Part shown: positions 35,824 through 44,706 of the stretch, one piece after another
Numbering within the stretch: position 1 is the stretch's first letter
How the letters are laid out: every line of letters begins with the position of its first letter
Source of the DNA: Candidatus Halobonum tyrrellensis G22
Lineage (GTDB): Archaea > Halobacteriota > Halobacteria > Halobacteriales > Haloferacaceae
Direction: 5' to 3'
Assembly: GCF_000495475.1 (NCBI RefSeq)
Contig: NZ_ASGZ01000068.1
Location: forward strand, 1-64,000
DNA length: 64,000 nucleotides
The notes under the pieces: model-generated
Seen by the model: the letters and a program-made list of their open reading frames with translations, nothing else
Database searches by the model: none
Told to the model about the DNA's origin: nothing
Program-made: the position numbers and the translations under genes

Positions 35824-37713
35824 CTATCCCGTCGCCGACTCGTTGCCGGAGCCGTTGATGAGGTAGCCGCGCACCTCGCCGCTGTCGTGGACGCGGCTGA
35901 CCCCTACCTGCCTGTCGAGTGCGGCGAAGTCGGATTCGTCGTACCGGACCTGTTGGTACGCGATCAACTCCCTCAGCCTGTCGAACTCGGTGAACGCCAA
36001 GTACCTGCTCTCGTTGTACTTGCTCGGTAACTGAACGAGCGTGTCGTTCGGGACGCTCTCCCAGTCGCCACTCAGGCCGGTACCCTGACTCCCCTCTTCG
36101 ACCCCGTAGATCGCGTGGAGGTATCGCCGGTCGGTCGCTCTGAGGCGTACGTCGTCGACCCCTTCGACTTGGTGTTCGAAGAACGACTCGTACCCGCCCA
36201 TCGCCTGCTCGGTCACCTGCCGGTTTGGACGGTAGATGTAGGGGTCCTTGAACATGATCGCGAGCGAGTGAGTCATCAGCGCCACCACCACGACGACCGC
36301 GAGGGCGGTCCGGATGCTGCTCGCGGTCGGTCCGAGGTCGCGTAACCGGCGGACGATCGACCGGCCCCGTACCGACCCTCGAAGCAGGATGGGGAGGTAG
36401 CCGAGCGCGAGCACGCCGACGATGGTCGAGACCATCATGATGCTCCCCAGGTTGCGGAAGAAGAGCTTCGAGACGTTGCCGACGAACAGCGCGAGCGAAG
36501 CCGGAACCAGAACGGCCAGCCCCAACGCGAGGTGCGTGACGACCGCTCCGGTGTCCGACCGGCCCGCGCGAACCCGACCGACGCCCGCGGCGAGGATGAG
36601 TATCCCGCTCAGCGCCGCGAACACCCCCATCACCAGGAACATCCGGAGGAAGACGTCGAAGTAGGAGACGCCGATCGCCGAGAGCGCTCCGCCGCGCTGT
36701 TGGACGACACCCCCGACGCTGCTACCGCCGCCGAAGAGGAAATCGCGGACCTCCGATAGGACGACGTTGAGCGTCCGGTCGCCCCGGGAGTGGAGGATCG
36801 TCCACCCTCCGGCTAACAGGGCGAATCCAACTGTGTGGGGGAGCAGCGAGCGCTGCGTCAACAGACGGTGGTCGGGCTGGAGGACCCACCGCCCGCCGAT
36901 CTGGATGACCACCGCGAACCCGAGGACGACCAGCAGGTTCACCGCGTGTTCCGGGTGATAGAAGACGGCCCCGATCAGGAACAGTGCGAACGCTCCCCCG
37001 ATCGCCGTCAGCCGGCGTTCGCCGACCGCGGCGTCGTCGCGCCTACTGACTAGGTAGAGCGCCATCGTGTACAGCGCCAGCGGGAACATCTGCGTCGACT
37101 GCGAGAACGGGTGCGTCGACATGTAGTGGGTCGACACCTGATTGATGCTGAGATAGCAGAGCCCGGCGAACACGCCCGCGGTCACGAGCCAGCGGCGCTG
37201 GGTCAGGATCCACACGGTGAGCGGCACGAACACCGCCGACATGACGACGAAGCTCAGTACCGCGAACAGCATCGACCGGTGGAACGGGAGGTCGGTTACG
37301 CGCGAGATGAATATCGAGTAGACGTGCATCCCGGGGTAGAGCATCTGCGCCGGGTCCAGCACGCCGAAAACGATGTCCTTCACCCATCCGAGATGGGTGA
37401 GCGCGTCGGCGGTTCCGTAGAAGTAGTACCCGCGGATGATCGGGAGCGCACAGACGGTGAGCGCCGCGCCGCCCGCACCGACCACGCCGCCGGCCCACGC
37501 CCACGTCGACCGGGCGGTGACGGCGGCGTACGCCGAGGCGACCAGCGCGACGCCGAGCGGAATCCAGACGGTCAGCGGGGTCGCACCGTAGAGCGATATC
37601 TCGTATCCCGTCGTCGGTGCCCAGTGGGCGGCGAGCAGGGCCACTCCGAGCGCGCAGAAGCCGACCGCGAGCGCAAGGAGAGTCCGTCGCCGGGCGGGAG
37701 GTGACGTCGACAT
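35824..37713 (-). CDS. Polytopic membrane protein, GT-C-like
   Basis: This is a 629-residue protein from ATG 37711-37713 with about 12-13 hydrophobic segments in the first 460 residues and a soluble C-terminus (about 470-629). The first extracytoplasmic loop contains YYFYGTADALTHLGWVKDI, resembling the catalytic Asp loop of GT-C glycosyltransferases, and a later HPFSQSTQMFPLALY. It may transfer sugars from lipid-phosphate donors at the outer face of the membrane, or polymerise glycan like a Wzy protein. The precise family was not resolved. The promoter-like element at 37743 precedes it. Confidence 0.75.
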   Translation of the reverse strand: MSTSPPARRRTLLALAVGFCALGVALLAAHWAPTTGYEISLYGATPLTVWIPLGVALVASAYAAVTARSTWAWAGGVVGAGGAALTVCALPIIRGYYFYGTADALTHLGWVKDIVFGVLDPAQMLYPGMHVYSIFISRVTDLPFHRSMLFAVLSFVVMSAVFVPLTVWILTQRRWLVTAGVFAGLCYLSINQVSTHYMSTHPFSQSTQMFPLALYTMALYLVSRRDDAAVGERRLTAIGGAFALFLIGAVFYHPEHAVNLLVVLGFAVVIQIGGRWVLQPDHRLLTQRSLLPHTVGFALLAGGWTILHSRGDRTLNVVLSEVRDFLFGGGSSVGGVVQQRGGALSAIGVSYFDVFLRMFLVMGVFAALSGILILAAGVGRVRAGRSDTGAVVTHLALGLAVLVPASLALFVGNVSKLFFRNLGSIMMVSTIVGVLALGYLPILLRGSVRGRSIVRRLRDLGPTASSIRTALAVVVVVALMTHSLAIMFKDPYIYRPNRQVTEQAMGGYESFFEHQVEGVDDVRLRATDRRYLHAIYGVEEGSQGTGLSGDWESVPNDTLVQLPSKYNESRYLAFTEFDRLRELIAYQQVRYDESDFAALDRQVGVSRVHDSGEVRGYLINGSGNESATG

Positions 37714-37742
37714 TCGGTTGTCCGTTCCTCCGTTCGGGCGGG

Positions 37743-37752
37743 CTTTGTTATA
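37743..37752 (-). promoter_or_regulatory. TATAACAAAG element before the GT-C-like gene
   Basis: The coding strand reads TATAACAAAG, a full match to the consensus, 30 bases before the ATG at 37713. Confidence 0.6.
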
Positions 37753-37822
37753 GGTGGAATACCGCCGAGCGGCGGCGCGACGAGCGCTCGCGTTCCCCCG
37801 GGTTCGAGGCGGTATGAGACTC

Positions 37823-38914
37823 TTAATCCCGGGGCGGCGTCGGGGAGTGGTCGACGCACCGGTCGATCAGGTCGGCCGTCAGGTCGACCGCCTCCCGTCG
37901 GACGCGCCGCGCCCGTTCGGTGTCGCCGCCGGGCGTCGGCTCCGTCGAGCCGACGTGTTCGACGACCGCGGCGGGGTCGCGCGAGTGGAACAGCCGTCCG
38001 CGCTCGGTCAGGTCGCGGTCGACCGACAGCAGCGGTCCCGGGAAAAACGACACCGCGGGCGTCTCCATCGCCGCCGCCTCGCGGGCCATCGTCCCCGACC
38101 CGGTGAGCACGCAGCGGGCGTGCCACGCCAACTGGAGACCGTCGAGCGGTTCGGACGGCACGTACACGTCCGTCGGGTCGTACGGCGCGGCGTGGCCGCG
38201 GTCACCACGCCCGCGGGGGAGGTAGACGACGCCGACGCCCCGCTCGACGAACCGGTCGAGGAGCGCGGGCACCAGCGACCGCTCGGCGTGGACGTACGTC
38301 GCGTCGAGCGCCTCCGGCCGCACGACGACGTACGAACCCGGGTCGAACGGGACGCGGTCTCCGAACGCGGGGTCGGGGTCGAAGTCGGCGACGTAGAGGT
38401 CCTCCTTCGTCCCGTCGAACCGGTGGACGCGCTCGGGGTCAGCGCCGCGGTCGGTCAGAACCGTCGTGTCGAACGCCGCCGGGACCACGTTGTGGGTCGC
38501 AGCCGCTTCGAGGCGGGCGTACACCGACTCGCCGGTCACGCCCTCGTCGTGTCGCATGATGTCGTTGTCGGTGAAGTGGACCGACGGCACCCCTCGGACC
38601 CGCGAGGCGAGTACGCACATCGCGTTCCGGAGCGACAGCGACACGTCGCACGGCGGCATCCGCCGAACCAACTGGAGGGTCCGGTACGGGATACCGAACT
38701 TCCGGGCGAGCGGGCGGTCGTAGTCGCGACCCACCACGGTGTGTTCGATCCCGAGTTCGCGCGCGAGCGGCACCGTCTCCGTCTTCTCGCGCGCCGTCGT
38801 CCGGGCGGTCACGCCGTCGAGTCCGGCGAGGAGCGACCGGAAGAAGAACGGGTGGCCCGGGCTCGCCAGGTCGACCCACGCGCGGACGGGGTGGCGTCGG
38901 GGAGCGCCGCCCAC
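37823..38914 (-). CDS. DUF354 protein (GT-B-like)
   Basis: This is a 363-residue protein from GTG 38912-38914; an internal GTG at VRAWVD is also possible. WVDLASPGHPFFFRSLLAG is the standard DUF354 opening. SVHFTDNDIM, VVRPEALDA and the C-terminal LTGSGTMAREAAAMETPAVSF (donor-site region) fit a GT-B fold related to UDP-GlcNAc 2-epimerases. DUF354 genes are common in archaeal surface-glycan loci and are presumed glycosyltransferases or sugar epimerases. One base separates it from the upstream dehydrogenase gene, so they share a transcript. Confidence 0.85.
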   Translation of the reverse strand: MGGAPRRHPVRAWVDLASPGHPFFFRSLLAGLDGVTARTTAREKTETVPLARELGIEHTVVGRDYDRPLARKFGIPYRTLQLVRRMPPCDVSLSLRNAMCVLASRVRGVPSVHFTDNDIMRHDEGVTGESVYARLEAAATHNVVPAAFDTTVLTDRGADPERVHRFDGTKEDLYVADFDPDPAFGDRVPFDPGSYVVVRPEALDATYVHAERSLVPALLDRFVERGVGVVYLPRGRGDRGHAAPYDPTDVYVPSEPLDGLQLAWHARCVLTGSGTMAREAAAMETPAVSFFPGPLLSVDRDLTERGRLFHSRDPAAVVEHVGSTEPTPGGDTERARRVRREAVDLTADLIDRCVDHSPTPPRD

Positions 38915-38915
38915 G

Positions 38916-40166
38916 TCAGACCACCCGGAGGTCGACCCCCGCGGCGCGCCACGCCCGGCGGTCGAGCACGCCCACCGCGTCGACGGCGCCCGTCCCGTCC
39001 ATCGCCGCCGCGGCGCGCTCGGGGTCCACCTCGGCGTACCGCCCGTGGCCGGTGGTGAACGCGGCGGCGTCGGCGCCCGACAGCGCCGACTCCAGGTGGG
39101 TCGTCACGTCGGCCGCCGCCACGAACGGGTCGTGGTACGTCACGTCGGTTCCGCCGGCTTCGAGAACCTGTCCCACCCGCCGACCCGGGCTGTTGCGCGC
39201 GTCGGCGACGCCGGGCTTGTAGGCGACGCCGCAGACGGCGACCCGCGCGCCGTCGGGGCTCCGGTCGCCGAGGGCGTCGGCGACGAGTTCGGCGACGTAC
39301 TCCGTCATCCCGTCGTTCACCGCGCGGGCGCGCCTGACGAGTTCCATGTCGGCGCCCGCGGCGAGGAACCACGGGTCGACCGGGATGCAGTGGCCGCCCA
39401 CGCCCGGCCCGGGGGAGTGGATGTCGACCCGCGGGTGGGCGTTCGCCAGCGCGATGGTGTCGCGGGCGTCGACGTCGTACGCCGCGGCGGCGCGCGCGAA
39501 CTCGTTGGCGAGCGCGATGTTCACGTCGCGGTAGGTGTTCTGGGCGAGTTTGGCGAACTCAGCGGCGGTCGGCGACGCCGCGACCCGGACCTCGCCGTCG
39601 GTGAAGCCCGCGTACAGGTCGCGCGCGGCGGCCGCGGACGCGTCGTCGACGCCGCCGACGACGCGGTCGTTCGCCCGGAGTTCCGCGAGGACGTTCCCCG
39701 GCGCCACCGTCTCGGGGGCGTACGCCAGCCGGAAGTCGTCGCCGACGGCCAGCCCCGACCCGGCGAGCGCGTCCGCGAACGGGCCGACGGTCGTCCCCGG
39801 CGGCACCGTCGACTCGAGTACGACGGCGTCGCCCGCCCGAAGCAGGTCGGCGACCGTCCGTCCGGCCGCCTCAACCATCGAAAGATCGGCCGTCGGCTCC
39901 GGCCCGTCGGCGAGCGGCGTCGGGACGCAGACGACGTGGACCGCCGCGGACGCGGGGTCGGTCGACACGCGGAGCGACCCGTCGAGCGCCTCGCGGACGA
40001 ACGCCGACAGTTCGGCCGACCCGTCGACCGCGGGGTCGTCGCCGCGGATCCGTTCGACGCGGCTCCCGTCGACGTCGAACCCGCAGACGTCGTACCCCTC
40101 GTGGGCGAGCACCGCCGCCGTGGGGAGACCGACGTGGCCGAGTCCGTGGACGCAGACGTCGGTCAC
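38916..40166 (-). CDS. wecC: UDP-N-acetyl-D-mannosamine dehydrogenase-like
   Basis: This is a 416-residue protein from ATG 40164-40166. The NAD-binding Rossmann motif is VHGLGHVGLPTAAVLAHEGY. The substrate and hinge region is AKLAQNTYRDVNIALANEF, and the catalytic Cys260 lies in GVGGHCIPVDPWF. The length and HCIPVDP form match WecC-type UDP-ManNAc dehydrogenases, which oxidise UDP-ManNAc twice to UDP-ManNAcA with NAD+. The partner UDP-GlcNAc 2-epimerase lies in the same cluster at 41894. A second, different dehydrogenase is encoded at 59529. Confidence 0.88.
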   Translation of the reverse strand: MTDVCVHGLGHVGLPTAAVLAHEGYDVCGFDVDGSRVERIRGDDPAVDGSAELSAFVREALDGSLRVSTDPASAAVHVVCVPTPLADGPEPTADLSMVEAAGRTVADLLRAGDAVVLESTVPPGTTVGPFADALAGSGLAVGDDFRLAYAPETVAPGNVLAELRANDRVVGGVDDASAAAARDLYAGFTDGEVRVAASPTAAEFAKLAQNTYRDVNIALANEFARAAAAYDVDARDTIALANAHPRVDIHSPGPGVGGHCIPVDPWFLAAGADMELVRRARAVNDGMTEYVAELVADALGDRSPDGARVAVCGVAYKPGVADARNSPGRRVGQVLEAGGTDVTYHDPFVAAADVTTHLESALSGADAAAFTTGHGRYAEVDPERAAAAMDGTGAVDAVGVLDRRAWRAAGVDLRVV

Positions 40167-40326
40167 GCCCTCACCCCGCGGCCGTACTGCCGCCCACGGT
40201 CCGTCGGCGCGACCTGGCTCGGTCGCACGGATCGTGTGGACCGCGCGGGTCCCCTCGGGGGGCGGGCGGACTCGACGTCCCGTCGGGCCGCGGGGGCGGT
40301 CGTTCCACCGACGACACCGTCCCCCC

Positions 40327-41745
40327 TCATCCGTCCATGACGTACCCGAGGTCTTCGAGTCGTTGTTTCGCGGCGTCGGAGTGGCTGGCCGACGCGGTGC
40401 TCTCGACCGGCTGACCGTATCGGTCGAACCAGTCGTCGTACAAGCCGTCGAACTCGTCGCGCACGTCGGGGTGGTCGTCGGAGACGTCGGTCGTCTCGTC
40501 CGGGAGGTTGAACAGTTCGGTCCGGTCGTCGCTCCGGACGTACTTGTACTCCGCCGTCCGGAGCGCGGTCACCAGCGAGTCGTGGACGTCGGGGTGGCTC
40601 GTGAACTCGGGGTTGAACTCCTGGGCCCGGGTGAACGTCCGGTCGCGGGTCTCTTTCCCGCGCTGGCTCACCGCGTAGGGGCGCGACTCCTCGCGGAGGT
40701 CGTACCCCGCCATCCCGTTCGTCGACGCTCCGCCCGCGGCCACCAGCGTCTCGATCAGGTCTATATGCTGGACCACCTCGTCGGTCCGGCTGCCGACGTC
40801 GGGGAACCCGTACGTGACCGCGGGGACGTGCAACAGCGCGTCGTCGGTCGAGAGGTTGTGCGAGATCAGGCCGTGTTCGCCCAACAGGTCGCCGTGGTCG
40901 GCGGTCACGACTAGCACCGTGTTCTCCATCCCCTCCGCCTGGAGGTGGTCGAACAGTTCGCCGACCAGCCAGTCGCTGTACGCGACCGAGGCGTCGTACA
41001 CCGCCTGGAGCGCCGCCCACTCGTCGTCCGTGTACGCACACCCGTTCGCGATCTCGCGGTAGATGTTGCTCGACCGGTCGTACGCGAACGCCATCGCTTC
41101 CTCGAGCGACATCTCAGTCTCGCCCGCCACGAACTCCTCGGCCCACTGCGGCGGTGCGTAGTAGGGGTAGTGCGCTCCCTGGTAGTGGGCGTACATGAAG
41201 AACGGGTCGTCGCCCTCCGCGAGGTCCGATATCCACCGTTTGGCGATCTCGTTGACCACGAAATCCTGTCTGTGCTTCGACACCTCGGTCGAGAACCCGG
41301 CCGAGTGCGAGCGGATCCGCCGAAGGTACTTGAGCGCGGGGACGACGCTGTCGCGGGTCAGGAAGTCCTTCACGGAGGTGATCGCGCGGAACCGGTCGAA
41401 CCCCCGGTCGAGTTGGGTCGCCTCGCTGAAGAAGGGGTTGATCGAGAGCCCCGCGGTGGTGTACCCCGCCCGGTCGAACCGGGTCGAGACGGGTTCTATC
41501 TCCGACGGGAGCACCTCGTTGTGGAGTCCGGCGCCGTGGGCCGAGGGGTACGTCCCGGTGAGCATCGACGTGATCGAGGGCTGCGACCAGATGGCGTGGG
41601 AGAAACAGTCGTCGAACGCGGCGCCCTTCGGCGCTGTCGCGATCCGTTCCATCTCGGGCGTGGTCCGCCGGTCGTACCCGTGGACAGATGTCCTGTCGGC
41701 TCGGACGCTGTCAAGGGTGAGCCAGATGACGTTAGGGGCGTCCAT
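40327..41745 (-). CDS. Sulfatase-like AlkP-superfamily protein
   Basis: This is a 472-residue protein from ATG 41743-41745. NVIWLTLDSVRADRTSVHGY has the first metal Asp. HAIWSQPSITSMLTGTYPS gives Ser54 at the nucleophile position instead of Cys. VVTADHGDLLGEHG has the second metal site. The C-terminus reads QRLEDLGYVMDG. The protein is closely similar in plan to the one at 4770. Ser-type members may still be formylglycine sulfatases after anaerobic maturation, or may be phosphotransferases. The upstream TTTAATTTTATA sequence is a good TATA box. Confidence 0.88.
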   Translation of the reverse strand: MDAPNVIWLTLDSVRADRTSVHGYDRRTTPEMERIATAPKGAAFDDCFSHAIWSQPSITSMLTGTYPSAHGAGLHNEVLPSEIEPVSTRFDRAGYTTAGLSINPFFSEATQLDRGFDRFRAITSVKDFLTRDSVVPALKYLRRIRSHSAGFSTEVSKHRQDFVVNEIAKRWISDLAEGDDPFFMYAHYQGAHYPYYAPPQWAEEFVAGETEMSLEEAMAFAYDRSSNIYREIANGCAYTDDEWAALQAVYDASVAYSDWLVGELFDHLQAEGMENTVLVVTADHGDLLGEHGLISHNLSTDDALLHVPAVTYGFPDVGSRTDEVVQHIDLIETLVAAGGASTNGMAGYDLREESRPYAVSQRGKETRDRTFTRAQEFNPEFTSHPDVHDSLVTALRTAEYKYVRSDDRTELFNLPDETTDVSDDHPDVRDEFDGLYDDWFDRYGQPVESTASASHSDAAKQRLEDLGYVMDG

Positions 41746-41767
41746 TGGCGGCTTCTTCGACGGGTGC

Positions 41768-41780
41768 GTATAAAATTAAA
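41768..41780 (-). promoter_or_regulatory. TATA box of the 40327 AlkP gene
   Basis: The minus strand reads TTTAATTTTATAC, 23-35 bases before the ATG at 41745. It is a canonical-looking archaeal TATA box, unlike the ATAACAAAG elements of most neighbours. Confidence 0.6.
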
Positions 41781-41893
41781 CAGCTGATACTCGCCGTCCG
41801 CCTCGTCGAACGGATCGCCTCCCCACGTCGGCTCCGCCCGCCGGGTCACCATCGTCCGTCACACCGGTCGCGTCGGCCGGGAGCGGAGGGGTA

Positions 41894-43012
41894 TCACGTC
41901 GTGACCTCGCGGTCGCTCTCCGACCGGGAGCCGACGAGCGCATCGAGTACCCGGTCGGCGGCGTCGCCGTCGCCGAACGGGTTCTCCCAGTCGCCCGGTC
42001 GGTCGCACATCGCCTCCGCCGCGGCCACCACCGACTCGGGGTCGACGCCGGCGACCCGGTTGGCGCCGACGGTGACCGTCTCCGGCCGCTCGGTCGAGTC
42101 GCGGAGGGTGACGCAGGGCGTCCCCAGCACGCACGCCTCCTCCTGGACGCCGCCGGAGTCGGTGAACACCAGCGCCGCGTCGTCTTCGAGCCTGAGGAAG
42201 TCGAGGTACCGAAGCGGCTCGACCGTCCGTATCGCGTCGGGCACGTCGACCCCGGACGACTCGATGCGCTCGGCCGCCCGCGGGTGGACCGGATAGACGA
42301 CCGGGAGACCGACCCGGTCGGCGTACCGCGCGACCCCCTCGAGCAGGCGGCCGAACCGGTCGGGGTCGTCGACGTTCTCCTGTCTGTGAGCGGTCAACAG
42401 CAGGAACTCCCCCGCCTCGACCCCGACGTCGTCGAGCACCGTGCTCCGGTCGGCGGCCACGCGGGCGTGCTCGCGGACCGCGTCGACGACCGTGTTGCCC
42501 GTCACGACGATCCGCTCGTCGGGCAGGCCCTCCGCACGCAGATTCTCGCGCGCGCGTTCGGTCGGCGCCAGCAGGCTGTCGGCGACGTGGTCGACGAGCA
42601 CCCGGTTCACCTCCTCGGGCATCTCGCGGTCGTAGCTCCGCAGGCCCGCCTCGACGTGTGCGAGCGTCGTCGGGAGCTTCGACGCGACGACACCGCCCGC
42701 GAGCGACGAGTTGGTGTCCCCCTGGACCACGACTATCTCGGGGTCCTCGTCGGCGACGACCGCCTCCACCGCCTCTATCATCTCGCCGGTCTGTTCGGCG
42801 TGGCTCCCCGACCCGACGCCCAGGTGGTGGTCGGGTTCGGGGATCGAGAGGTCGTCGAAGAACACGCCGTCGAGCGCCCGCGAGTAGTGCTGTCCCGTGT
42901 GGACGAGCGAGTAGTCCACGCCCCGCCGCTCGCAGGCGCGGATCACCGGCGCGAGTTTGACGAGTTCGGGCCGCGTCCCGAGCACGATACAGACCACCGG
43001 GCCGGCGCTCAT
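41894..43012 (-). CDS. wecB: UDP-N-acetylglucosamine 2-epimerase (non-hydrolysing)
   Basis: This is a 372-residue protein from ATG 43010-43012. GTRPELVKLAPVIRACERRG, HTGQHYSRALDGVFFDD, VQGDTNSSLAGGVVASK, HVEAGLRSYDREMPEEVNR and FTDSGGVQEEACVLGTPC are all hallmark segments of WecB, which interconverts UDP-GlcNAc and UDP-ManNAc. Together with the dehydrogenase at 38916 it would provide UDP-ManNAcA. A paralogue is at 62214. The promoter-like element at 43115 lies 103 bases upstream, implying either a leader or a longer N-terminus. Confidence 0.93.
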   Translation of the reverse strand: MSAGPVVCIVLGTRPELVKLAPVIRACERRGVDYSLVHTGQHYSRALDGVFFDDLSIPEPDHHLGVGSGSHAEQTGEMIEAVEAVVADEDPEIVVVQGDTNSSLAGGVVASKLPTTLAHVEAGLRSYDREMPEEVNRVLVDHVADSLLAPTERARENLRAEGLPDERIVVTGNTVVDAVREHARVAADRSTVLDDVGVEAGEFLLLTAHRQENVDDPDRFGRLLEGVARYADRVGLPVVYPVHPRAAERIESSGVDVPDAIRTVEPLRYLDFLRLEDDAALVFTDSGGVQEEACVLGTPCVTLRDSTERPETVTVGANRVAGVDPESVVAAAEAMCDRPGDWENPFGDGDAADRVLDALVGSRSESDREVTT

Positions 43013-43114
43013 CGACCGCCCCCGGCGGCGGCCGCTTCCCGCGGCGCACCCCGCGGCTCGTCGCTCGCGTGTGAACTCGCCGTCATCCGTTGGCCGGGCT
43101 ACTCGCCACGAGGG

Positions 43115-43124
43115 CATTGTTATT
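43115..43124 (-). promoter_or_regulatory. AATAACAATG element before wecB
   Basis: The coding strand reads AATAACAATG, about 100 bases before the wecB start, with AT-rich flanks (CATACATACC). Confidence 0.45.
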
Positions 43125-43180
43125 CCATACATACCCTCGCGTTACGCTTACTTACCGGGCGGCGAGCGCCCGGTCGGGCG

Positions 43181-44428
43181 CTACCGCGGGGTCGGCTCGG
43201 GGGAGTCGGGGGCGAGCAGGTACGTGGCCGTCGCGTACGACATCCACGCCTGACACCACCGCATGAGGGTGAACCGCCGAGTGTAGTAGCGGTCCTGTCG
43301 GAAGTAGAACCGCCCGTCGCCGGCGTGGAGGTGCGCGAGCGTCCACGACAGCACCCGCCGCGCGCGGTCGAGTTCGCCCGTCTTCGAGAAGACGATGATC
43401 CCCTGGGCGGCGGCGTGGGTGTCGCGCGGGTACGCCTTCCGCTCGTCCCAGTTGGGCGCGCCGTCGGGTTCGAACAGTTGTTCGCGGTAGAAGTCCAGCC
43501 CGCTGTCGAGCGCGTCGGCGTAGCGGTCGTCGCCCACGAGCGTCCGGTAGCGGAGCAGCGACTCGACGACGAACCCGTTGTGGTGGTTGTCCATCGAGAG
43601 GTGCGAGCTGTCGGGCGGGTCGCGGTAGCGCCAGCCGCCGACCGGCTCCTGTCTGGAGACGACGTAGTCGAGCAGTTTCCGCGCGCGTTCGAGGTGGCGC
43701 TCCTCGTCGAACCGCTCGTGCAGTTCGAGCAGCAGCACCGCCCCGAGCGCGACCGCGTTGAGCGTGTAGTTGTCGGTGCCGTGGGCGGGGACGTACTTGA
43801 TCCGCGCGGTGTCGTCGACCTCGTGGTACGCGAGGTCCTCGTAGATGAAGTCGGCGGCCGAGCGCACCGCCTCCTCGTACCGGGGTTCCTCCAGTTCGTC
43901 GGCGGCCGCCAGCAGCGCCTTCACCGCGTAGACGGTCGAGACGACGTCGGGGTCTTGGGGGGTGCCGACCCGGTCGCGCCACTGGATCGAGTGGCGGTGG
44001 CCGCCACAGAACCCCGCGTGCCCGCGGATCCGGTGTTCGACCAGCCAGTCGGCGAGGTCGCGCGCCTCAGCGCGGTAGGCGTACGGGTCCGGGTCGAGCA
44101 TCCCCCGCTCGGCCAACTCGGCCGCGCCGAGGTTCGCCATCGTGAACAGCGCGGTGCCCTTGTAGTTGCGCCGCCGTTCGACCCGGAACAGCGGGCGGAC
44201 GTTGACGGGCGAGCGCTTGATACCCTCCTGGACGGCGGCGTTGACCCACTTGTTGTCGACCGGCAGTCGCTGGAGGAGACGGCTGCTCATCCCGTCGCCG
44301 TAGTCCCAGCCGGTGTAGTCGCGGTCGCGGGCGTACGTCAGCGTCGCGTCGAGGGTGTCGACGAGGTACTGGCGGTCCTCGGCGGTGTCCGGCGGCGTCG
44401 CGGGACGGGCCGGCGGAGCGCTGGTCAT
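43181..44428 (-). CDS. Alpha/alpha-toroid protein of a glycan locus
   Basis: This is a 415-residue protein from ATG 44426-44428. It is helix-rich throughout, with repeated aromatic and Trp/Tyr-containing turns: YKGTALFTMANLGAAEL, VSTVYAVKALLAAADELEEP, MDNHHNGFVVESLLRYR, DTHAAAQGIIVFSKTG and MRWCQAWMSYATATYLL. This is the pattern of (alpha/alpha)6 barrels found in glycoside hydrolases, polysaccharide lyases and epimerases. There is no signal peptide. Such proteins may be named as ABC permeases in databases, which the sequence does not support (no membrane segments). It may cleave or epimerise an intracellular glycan. Confidence 0.75.
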   Translation of the reverse strand: MTSAPPARPATPPDTAEDRQYLVDTLDATLTYARDRDYTGWDYGDGMSSRLLQRLPVDNKWVNAAVQEGIKRSPVNVRPLFRVERRRNYKGTALFTMANLGAAELAERGMLDPDPYAYRAEARDLADWLVEHRIRGHAGFCGGHRHSIQWRDRVGTPQDPDVVSTVYAVKALLAAADELEEPRYEEAVRSAADFIYEDLAYHEVDDTARIKYVPAHGTDNYTLNAVALGAVLLLELHERFDEERHLERARKLLDYVVSRQEPVGGWRYRDPPDSSHLSMDNHHNGFVVESLLRYRTLVGDDRYADALDSGLDFYREQLFEPDGAPNWDERKAYPRDTHAAAQGIIVFSKTGELDRARRVLSWTLAHLHAGDGRFYFRQDRYYTRRFTLMRWCQAWMSYATATYLLAPDSPEPTPR

Positions 44429-44453
44429 CGAACTCGACTACCCCCCGGACGCG

Positions 44454-44463
44454 GTTTGTTATG
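44454..44463 (-). promoter_or_regulatory. CATAACAAAC element before the toroid gene
   Basis: The coding strand reads CATAACAAAC, 26 bases before the ATG at 44428, at core-promoter spacing. Confidence 0.5.
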
Positions 44464-44706
44464 CGGCTACTTCGGGGCGGTGTCGACCGCCGAGACGGCC
44501 GAGTGGAACCGGAGCCATCGGGGAGGGGCCCCGTCCGAGCGGCGAGCGGGGTACTGCCGAGAGAACCTCGTCGGACCGTCCGTCGACCGGACGGATCGCC
44601 CCCCGCAGGGCCGGTCCGGAGTTCGCGGCCGACCCCGGCGAACGGGGGACCGCGGGGGAAGGCGACGACGCCCCGTCCGGACGTTCGACTGCGCGTCGTC
44701 CGTGGG

